DNA of 64,000 bases from Anthoceros angustus (lineage: Eukaryota; Streptophyta; Anthocerotopsida; Anthocerotales; Anthocerotaceae): positions 124,001 to 188,000 of the forward strand of contig MU008154.1 of the NCBI GenBank assembly GCA_010909165.1, read 5' to 3'. The notes under the pieces were generated by a model, which was not told the DNA's origin, searched no databases, and saw only the letters and a program-made list of their open reading frames with translations. Every line of letters starts with the position of its first letter. Within the stretch, counting starts at the first letter, position 1. A program made the translations under genes and the position numbers. Below, piece by piece: positions 56,514-64,000 of the stretch.

Positions 56514-58090
56514 TATGTGGCTTCTGCCTAAATATGGTGAGCTCCCTGCTCGTTGAGACTCCGAAGCAAGTGAGCCTCCGCAAGCTCATCGGAGCCAGAG
56601 GGGATAACACCTTTTCCAGGACTTTGCTCACTGACGAAATTGATGGGTCCCTTAAAAGGTCCTGAAGATTTTGAAAATGCTGGTGTTGCTATCAAATTGC
56701 TCTTAACGAGAGGTTGCAAGGTTGGGCCCTGTGGTTCTGTCGTATAGGCAGGTACTTCTCGGTTTGACATCCTCTCCTTTGTACCAACAAGCTTATTAAG
56801 CTCTTTGAGCATTCTAGATATGATTCCAGGAGGCTGCTTGATGTACATACAAGAACTTTTAAGACCCCGCAATTGATTGTCGGAGACCTAAACGCCTTCC
56901 TGCATGTGTAAGCAGGAAAAGTTCAGCTCCATGATCTCTACCATCCTCCTTGATCTCTAGCAACACCTGGAGAGTGCCCGTTCTAATGCTGCCACACATA
57001 GAAGTCCAGGCCCTTTTCCACGTCCTAAAGTGGGCGGGACTTCAAGGCTGTAGGACTTTGTTTTAGTGTCTAGATCCATGGCATGGGCAGGTAAAGTTAC
57101 ATCACCAGCCGTTCTGGCTTCGGCAATCTCACTCGATCATTCCGCGACACTTCAATGTCACTCTGGCCCATTTCTTTGTCTTGATGGGTCAGAAGGTATC
57201 CGAGGAAAGGCCACAATACCCGCTCAAACCAAGAACCGCAGGGCGCAGGCATCCGCGAACCTCCCTTAGTGACTCGGGAACTCGGGACGTTCTCGTGGTC
57301 CGCGATGGCAGCTTGCAGGTAAAATATGGATCCTTCATGTCTGCAACCAACCCATTGGAGGCCAATACTCCAAATACCTTCAATATAATCAAGTCATTCC
57401 AAGACATTCTAGGCAATGGGGCACGATTTCCTCACTGACAATTTTCTGGCCGAGCTACCTACTCTTCATTGGTTCCGAAATCATGTGGTCCACGTGGGCC
57501 GACGTCATGCTTTTGATGTCGGATTAATTCTAGGTCAGTCGCTATTCGAATCGCCCCCGAGCTGTGCTACCACAGTCGTGGAGGTCGCAGAACAAACTTC
57601 GATTTTTTGCAAATCCGAGCTTACATTCAATCGCTGGCTACTGCCTTTTCCAAGTTCAGGTGAGCCCAGTCCACAAACCGTGTTCAGCATTGTTCTCCGT
57701 TGCTGCAGTTCAGACAAGGCACCTGAAAACTGTTCTCACAAGGCTGCGGAACAAATCAAGAGTATATACCTAGGCCTCATCCCCTTCTAATCCCAGAAAC
57801 TCTACTAGCACAAACTACGTTGAAGCATGTACGTCGGCCTCATCCTCTTCTAATACCAGAAACGCTACTAGCACAAACTACATTGAAGCGTAAGCATGCC
57901 ATTGGCTGGCTCACAGGAATCAGTGATGAGGCCCCGTGGTGGCCCACTTTGCTACTATTACCCTCCAGTCCTACTACCTAATGCATTAAAAACACCGGGA
58001 GCCCTGCCGAAAGCAAGATTCCATTCAGGCCACCGAGGAAATTCCATATCTCTTGCAGTGGCATCAAAGAGCGTCACTCGAAGCTTGCCC
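56514..58090. other. Spacer between HPAT and MINDY
   Basis: A minus-strand open frame of 114 codons (56528-56872) has ordinary amino-acid composition but no recognisable domain, and it overlaps the probable HPAT 3' untranslated region. At 57773-57893 a 63-bp unit (GGCCTCATCC through ACTAGCACAAACTAC) is present twice in tandem. Nothing else is recognisable. Confidence 0.5.
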
Positions 58091-59941
58091 ATCTGCCACT
58101 TAGATGACTACATCATACGGCACCTACCACCTCACCCTCAACAATACCACGGCTAACTCACTCAGACGTTAAAATACGGCAGTGAGGCCCGCGTCCTCAT
58201 ACAATGCTAGGAGCATCACCAGACCAGTAACACGTTGCTCGTTGCCATCTGGTACGGATACAATCCACAAGGGGAGCATGCTGAGCAGGCGGCTCGTTTT
58301 GCTGAACCCCGCTTTGCTCTTGGCCACCCTGTGCAGGAAGGGAATATACACTGCCCTTGAGATCTTTCTGCACTTCCACCAAAACTAGAGGTTTCTGCTC
58401 CTCCATGTGTGAATCTGGAGTCCATTTGGGAGGGACAACCACTCTCAGCTTTATCAACCTTGGTCTCGGCTGCACATCGTCACCTGCACCATTTGTGAAC
58501 GTTTTTGCCATTCCATTGAAGTGATAGAGCTCGAACTGCCTCCTTTGCAAAGCTGCAGGTGCCGCTTTTAGGCCCCCCTTGCTATTGTCTATTTGGCATA
58601 AGGCTTGCCAGACATCGTTCCACACAACGATATCACTGCTGCAAAGGTTGGCCAGCATGTCTTGAGGCATCTCAATTTTCAGATCAGTGATCACCTGCTG
58701 GAGGTCTTCAGGACTTATGTATCCTCCCCCTCCACTCTTATCATGTGCATAAAACGCTTGCCGTACCACTGATTCTCTATCCTCCAGGTCGGATTCATCT
58801 TGAACGGAGGTAGAGAAGGCAAATAGAACCGTGTAGTGGGATTCACTACCGACTACCCAGATGGGCCATTTTGGGCATTTCAGGTGCTGGCCAACTTTGC
58901 ACAGGTTTAACGACTCCATTAACGTCAGAAACCCGACCTCCACATTTGCTGGTATTCCTTTCAGATTCATGACACCTTCCAGATTCATGCTTCCATCAAA
59001 AACATGTGGTACGGCTTGCCATCTGCCACTTAGATGACTACATCATACGGCACCTACCACCTCACCCTCAACAATACCACGGCTAACTCACTCAGACGTT
59101 AAAATACGGCAGTGAGGCCCGCGTCCTCATACAATGCTAGGAGCATCACCAGACCAGTAACACGTTGCTCGTTGCCATCTGGTACGGATACAATCCACAA
59201 GGGGAGCATGCTGAGCAGGCGGCTCGTTGAACCCGCTTTGCTCTTGGCCACCCTGTGCAGGAAGGGAATATACACTGCCCTTGAGATCTTTCTGCACTTC
59301 CACCAAAACTAGAGGTTTCTGCCTCCATGTGTGAATCTGAGTCCATTTGGGAGGGACAACCACTCTCAGCTTTATCAACCTTGGTCTCGGCTGCACATCG
59401 TCACCTGCACCATTTGTGAACGTTTTTGCCATTCCATTGAAGTGATAGAGCTCGAACTGCCTCCTTTGCAAAGCTGCAGGTGCCGCTTTTAGGCCCCCCT
59501 TGCTATTGTCTATTTGGCATAAGGCTTGCCAGACATCGTTCCACACAACGATATCACTGCTGCAAAGGTTGGCCAGCATGTCTTGAGGCATCTCAATTTT
59601 CAGATCAGTGATCACCTGCTGGAGGTCTTCAGGACTTATGTATCCTCCCCCTCCACTCTTATCATGTGCATAAAACGCTTGCCGTACCACTGATTCTCTA
59701 TCCTCCAGGTCGGATTCATCTTGAACGGAGGTAGAGAAGGCAAATAGAACCGTGTAGTGGGATTCACTACCGACTACCCAGATGGGCCATTTTGGGCATT
59801 TCAGGTGCTGGCCAACTTTGCACAGGTTTAACGACTCCATTAACGTCAGAAACCCGACCTCCACATTTGCTGGTATTCCTTTCAGATTCATGACACCTTC
59901 CAGATTCATGCTTCCATCAAAAACATGTGGTACGGCTTGCC
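58091..59941. repeat. Tandem duplication of about 925 bp covering the last MINDY exon
   Basis: Unit A (58091-59020, 930 bp) and unit B (59021-59941, 921 bp) are nearly identical direct repeats opening ATCTGCCACTTAGATGACTA. The junction at 59013-59021 joins GGCTTGCC to ATCTGCC, and GCTTGCC also precedes unit A, so there is 7-base microhomology. All differences I could find are small deletions in unit B at about 59226-59236 and 59321-59332, totalling 9 nt. Confidence 0.95.
58197..58988 (-). pseudogene. Detached extra copy of the MINDY terminal exon (unit A)
   Basis: The frame is open for 263 codons and matches the MINDY C-terminus from the NLEGVMNLKG region to the stop. It lacks the splice acceptor and the first 15 or so residues of the exon (EIVNLLLCGQAVPHV), because the duplicated unit begins inside the exon. 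It therefore cannot be spliced in the normal way and lies downstream of the stop of the attached copy. Its reading through PKWTPDSHMEEQKPLV is smoother than that of the attached copy, so it may preserve the original sequence. It could also be an assembly duplicate. Confidence 0.8.
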
Positions 59942-62547
59942 CGCAGAGAAGAAGGTTCACAATTTCCTGCAGCCACAGCACACAATCAGTCATCCCACTG
60001 AAAACATCAAAAACTCAAAGAGACTGCATCGCAGCAGTGACTACCATCAAACATATCTAAAGACAGCCTAACTGTGCTGCAATGAGAGAAGAGAGACCTA
60101 ACCACATTTTCACCTCGAAGAAAGAAAGAGCTCTGAAAACGTGAATCACATTCCACACAGCAGACAACTAATTGCTTCAGTTTCAAATGACTGCACACAC
60201 AGATTCTAAAGATCAACTAATGACATTCTGATGCATGGTCACTACCACTACCTTTCTAGGACTTATACACTGCAAACTTTGCAGCAAAACTACTCACTGT
60301 CCTGAGCTGCACGCAGCCCCAGGACACAGCAGCCTCTGGGCTCTATTCTAAGCCCTCACAAATACAACAGCAAGGACAGTGAGAGGCACAAAGCCTACAC
60401 CTGTAGCACAAACAAGCGCAGTCATCGCATGATGCACTGAAATATAATCTCTTCGTCAAGGATAACACTTGAAGTCGCGATTAGAGAAAGCACTCCAGAT
60501 TTTCAAACCTGGTGCAGCAACAGTAGGACATTAGACTCGCACCTATGAAGGTTCTACAGGAATAGGCCGTTCGTTCTTACAAGTACCCCTCCTCTTCTAG
60601 GGGAAGTAAGTCCCGCAGCAGCAGGCAGCAACGACCTCAAGCCATAGGGTAGACACCAGGGATGGTAGCTTAACACATTTAGCACACCTGAGCTGCATGG
60701 CCAAAAGGTGGTGCAACCAATGGCTGCTGATCCAGCTCCTGCTCATCACGGTCAGCCTGGATGGCATCCTGCCAGTTTTTAAGAGAAGAAGAGTTACAGC
60801 AGAATGGAGTACAGACCACAACGCTGTCAGCTTCAACCAGTTCAACATTATACAGATGCTGAGACCACAAATTTGCCCGACTCCAAGAAAGTGTTCAAAG
60901 AAAAGAAAGCGCAAGTTGAGATGTTACATACCAGGCTTCTGGAGAGAAGGGCAGAAAACAAGAGGAGAAGAGCACCCATCCGACTTCGGAAAGCAGGCAG
61001 CAGTTTCTGAAGCTGTTGATGTAGAGCAGACAATGACACCACTGTGCAAACCCGTACAAACTTCTGCACCTCGGAAGGAGAGTCCAGAACTATACCATCC
61101 AAAGCATTTGCAATGGCCTGATGCAGAAGAGACACCTTTCAGTACACTCAGTAACTCTCAAACATTCAGCTATCGTAAGCCCTTCCTTGTAGTCTAAAAT
61201 GCCTCCAACTGTAAATGATCCGACAGACAGCAAAGCAATGAAGATAAACTGGCATATGTCAAGACTCTGCAGCATAAAGGACCAGTCCATGCTCAAGTCA
61301 CACCTCATCTTGTTCATCTTCCCTGGTAGAGTACTCAGAATCAAAGCCAGGAATGTCCAAGACAGCTATAACAGCCTTTTTCTTGCCTCCAGCTCGCCAC
61401 AGTGTCTCTCCCATCGCACGGACTAGTGCCCTGTAAGGAAGGTGAAAAATCGGGATGAAGAAACACAGTCATGCCACCTATTTCAGTCTGAAGTGCCCTT
61501 GCAATCATTTCTGACAGGTAACAGACAGTGAGGTCCAGAAAATACCTTGTCTGCTTCTCATCAGAAAACACAAGCCTAGGATCAACTTGTTCCTTATAGC
61601 TTTCATCCATGGCCACCGCCCCAATTTTTTTATCATGGTCACTGTGCACGATTGTGTCTGTCTCATCATCAGTGGCGAACAAGAGATACTTCAAAATAAG
61701 TGCCTGCCAGCACCACAGATCGACCATCAAACTCTGATGAAATCACCAGCACGGTGTAGGAGGAGCTGAATCTTGATTGGCACAGCATGTAACCTGTATA
61801 GGAGCAAGCACCCCACATGGGCCACCTTCTCGCTGTACCAGTCCTAATGATGTTTCTGGATCACGACTAAACCTGTCCCAAACAGTGCAAGGTGAGAAAC
61901 TTCAACCAAAGGGGTTGAAGAGTCCACACAGTGGATGCAGATATGACTGCCAAGGAGCACTTGAATCACTACCATCCCCTGCCATCCTCAGGGAAGCGGA
62001 CATCCAAGGCAGAATACCAGTACCTGAATCCTTGATTGCACCACTGAGCGAGCACCTGCGCGGACGCCCTCGTGCCAAACACCATTGTATGAAGCTGCTC
62101 TGCCACACGATTCGGCAGCTGCTGCCGCTCATCCTCGACCCTTCTCTTTCCCCTGACAGCCTTCTCCGGAGAGCTCTGCACAGCGCCTCCCATCACGGTA
62201 TCCTGCAATTCTGCTGGAGATTTCACTACGGCGCGTTCTTCCAACGCTGCGGCGACCTGCACACCGACGTCTGCGTCCCCTTTCTCCGGCGATCCAGAGG
62301 AAGAGGCGGACCGGGTCCCTAGCGCCATGATCCTTCGGCGCTCAGCAGCCGCGGCCCGGAGCTCCCGCTGAAGCTGTCGCTCTCTGATTTCATTCGACTC
62401 TGCTGACTGCGGCATGGACGCCGGTACGCCGCTGGGAGGAGACTGAAAGCCAACAAAATCCCGAGGCCGGCTCCGCTTCGCATCCGGCGCAGGTTGCAGG
62501 CTCATCCGGAACGCCCTCTGCAGCTCCTCATCATCGTGCTCCCCCAT
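59127..62547 (-). CDS. MINDY: MINDY-family (FAM188-like) deubiquitinase
   Basis: A cysteine deubiquitinase of the MINDY-3/4 (FAM188) type, specific in this family for Lys48-linked ubiquitin chains. Exons on the minus strand: 62547-62024, 61872-61794, 61703-61546, 61430-61304, 61117-60932, 60768-60688 and 59966-59127, giving 664 residues. An N-terminal DDEELQRAFRMSL looks like a ubiquitin-interacting motif. The catalytic Cys is C194 in LVQREGGPCGVLAPIQ, and the catalytic His is H455 in WVVGSESHYTVLF. A DKSGGGGYISPEDL segment is an EF-hand-like loop, as in plant FAM188 annotations. The C-terminus ends RTRWQRATCYWSG. In this attached exon copy, four small indels (net 9 nt) change two short stretches without ending the frame. 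The start is chosen at the UIM-like motif; the frame also offers an ATG at 62664. Confidence 0.9.
59967..60687. other. MINDY intron 6
   Basis: Long compared with the other introns of this gene (about 720 bp against 80-190 bp). It holds no repeat or RNA gene that I can identify. Confidence 0.6.
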
Positions 62548-63046
62548 TTCAACTGGCTTCCTTCCTCCTGCAACGGGCAGCTTGCAATCCTTGCTGAACA
62601 ATGCCGTCTCACATAGCAATGGCGTCAGACGCTGCCAACCTGCATCCAGGTTCCAGCCGAACACAATTCAGGTCGCCCGCTTGCAAACAAGCTCGGTCCG
62701 CTCACCTGCCGGCTATCAGAGAATGCCAAATTTCATCACACAAGTTTAGAAACTTACCATCCCGGCACCGTGCCGAAATTCAGAGCAGCACGCTCCAATA
62801 CACAAATCCAGCATTCACATGCTATGTGCCAATCTCTCGCAACCGCAGGCGCGTGCCACCAGCCAATTCGCGTGCTCACGATCTGGCCGGCCCGGTGCAG
62901 GGTTTGTCAGAACGATGCGACGGGAAAGAGACTCCGTAGACCAGGACGCCCTAAATCATCCACAGACAAACACCGGGAAAAAACAGCGTCACGAGACCGT
63001 GCTACTTGGAGGAGCTCGGCAACGGAATGTGATTGAAGGCGGCAAG
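62548..63046. promoter_or_regulatory. Shared divergent promoter region, MINDY and NOPCHAP1-like genes
   Basis: Only 499 bp separate the two divergent start codons, so both promoters and leaders must overlap or abut here. The region is not CpG-dense and has no obvious TATA box on either side. An alternative upstream in-frame ATG for MINDY lies at 62664. Confidence 0.55.
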
Positions 63047-63852
63047 ATGGCCGGCTCCAAGGACCTTCTGCATCTGGAGCAACCAGCTACTGCTCTAGGT
63101 CTGTCCCTGTTTCCTTGCCTTGCTGATATGCTCTTATTGCTGCCTGGGCTATGCTGGAGTGCTGGCTTACTTGTGGTCTGTGACGTCCCTGGCAGAGTCT
63201 CGGTTGCGGGTGTGCAGCCCCAAGAACCGTTCCAGTTCTGTGGCCGTGGGTCCCTCTTCAGTTTTGAGTAGGGTGAGGGAATTTCTTCCCGTGCTGGCAG
63301 CAGCAAACACGAAGCTAGAATCGGACATTAGGGTGAGCGAGGTGGCTTTTGCTTGCTTTTCGGGTCCCTCTGTTTGTTATATTACTCCATGGGCTCGTGT
63401 GTTGAAGCCCTTGTGCAGGAGAGTGGTGCAGATAAGTTTGATATAGAGGTGCTGACTCAAGGAGAAAGTATGCCGCATGTGGAGATGGTGAGTTCGGTAT
63501 TTCTCGGCTTTGCAGTTGTTGGGTAGGAGTGGATAATAGGAGATGTCGTTTCTCTCGGGGTATGCCATTGGGTACCAAGCTGATGATTCTTCTTTTGGTG
63601 TGGCAGGACTTGGCATTGGGAGTAGCTGATCTTCAGACTCCTGAGGCAGTTGCTGCAGCTGAACTTGCTGTGAATGGTTGCGGGTCTGCAAGTTTATCCG
63701 CAGCTGTGGCAAGCTGCGGTGGCTTTGAAGAGGAAGACCTCGATTGCGGTGGGTCTGAAGAGGAAGATAGTAGCAGCGACGACGAGGATGACGACGAGAA
63801 TGTCGAAGAATCTGTTTCTAAACGCAAATCAAGTTTAATACGCGAGCTTTGA
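63047..63852 (+). CDS. NOPCHAP1: NOPCHAP1-like protein (C12orf45/DUF4598 family)
   Basis: Small nucleolar-RNP assembly factor family; the human member NOPCHAP1 bridges NOP58 and the R2TP chaperone for box C/D snoRNP assembly. Exon model: 63047-63098, 63196-63332, 63419-63487 and 63607-63852, giving 167 residues with all frames continuous. Family blocks are SSVLSRVREFLPVLAAANTKLESDI, an FDIEVL segment and VEMDLALGVADLQTPEAVAAAE. The acidic SEEEDSSSDDEDDDENVEE tail followed by KRKSSLIREL is typical of plant members. Exon 3 is only 69 nt, so the gene is easily missed by ORF searches. It is divergent from MINDY with a shared upstream region. Assignment rests on motif memory, not a search. Confidence 0.75.
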
Positions 63853-64000
63853 AGTCCTCCTAGTTGGTTTAGGACGCTCAATATTAGTTGGCTATCTGTA
63901 TACATAGGTGTTTTAGGACTCTCAATTTTGAATAGGTGGTTTAGGACGTATGAATTGAGCAATGCCCTCTCGTACGACTGAAGGCATTCTGTACACGGAC

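Noticed and set aside
56528-56872. Minus-strand 114-codon frame near the HPAT 3' end as a gene
   Set aside because: Composition is protein-like, but I see no domain, no splice partners and no promoter context. It is kept only as a note in the spacer entry.

Overview
The window is nuclear DNA from a land plant. The evidence is spliced genes with plant-type GT-AG introns, a hydroxyproline O-arabinosyltransferase, an AP2/ERF factor with an EAR repression motif, plant-type PRISE and ceQORH enzymes, plant-type tRNA genes, and large gene-free tracts of satellites and degenerate repeats. I cannot name the species. Several single-exon genes and a local cluster of PRISE paralogues would suit a non-seed plant, but that is inference.

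Layout. 1-12.3 kb holds no gene I can support. It has AT-rich tandem repeats (3.6-3.9 kb), a pyrimidine-rich retroelement-like tract (4.3-8.7 kb), a 40-bp minisatellite (10.26-10.5 kb) and dispersed repeats. 12.3-18.0 kb is a PRISE (progesterone 5-beta-reductase/iridoid synthase-like) cluster: two intact genes and one broken copy between them, all on the minus strand. 18.0-27.4 kb is gene-free. From 19.8 kb it is a GC-rich island of simple repeats with a recurring 15-bp palindrome and a telomere-like tract. 27.78-28.47 kb holds one unrecognised intact ORF. 28.5-33.8 kb is AT-rich and then GC-rich spacer with a degenerate tRNA-Ser. 33.85-35.22 kb is a single-exon ERF repressor, followed by a long homopurine tract. 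38.0-39.1 kb is a degenerate array of about 150-bp units.

39.3-52.8 kb is gene-dense: REX4-type RNA exonuclease (+), a DAO-family FAD oxidoreductase (-), two ceQORH-type quinone oxidoreductases (-) flanking a tRNA-Leu(CAG) and an AT-rich repeat tract, an F-box protein (-) and cyclin C (-). After about 2.5 kb of spacer come HPAT (+), then a MINDY-type deubiquitinase (-) whose last exon is tandemly duplicated. Divergent from MINDY is a NOPCHAP1/DUF4598-type nucleolar chaperone gene (+).

The genes do not form one pathway. They cover NAD(P)H-dependent reductases (PRISE, ceQORH), RNA processing (REX4, NOPCHAP1), transcription (cyclin C of the Mediator kinase module, ERF repressor), ubiquitin handling (F-box, MINDY) and cell-wall glycosylation (HPAT). 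Exon boundaries for the spliced genes were worked out by hand from splice sites and reading-frame continuity. They have not been tested against transcripts.
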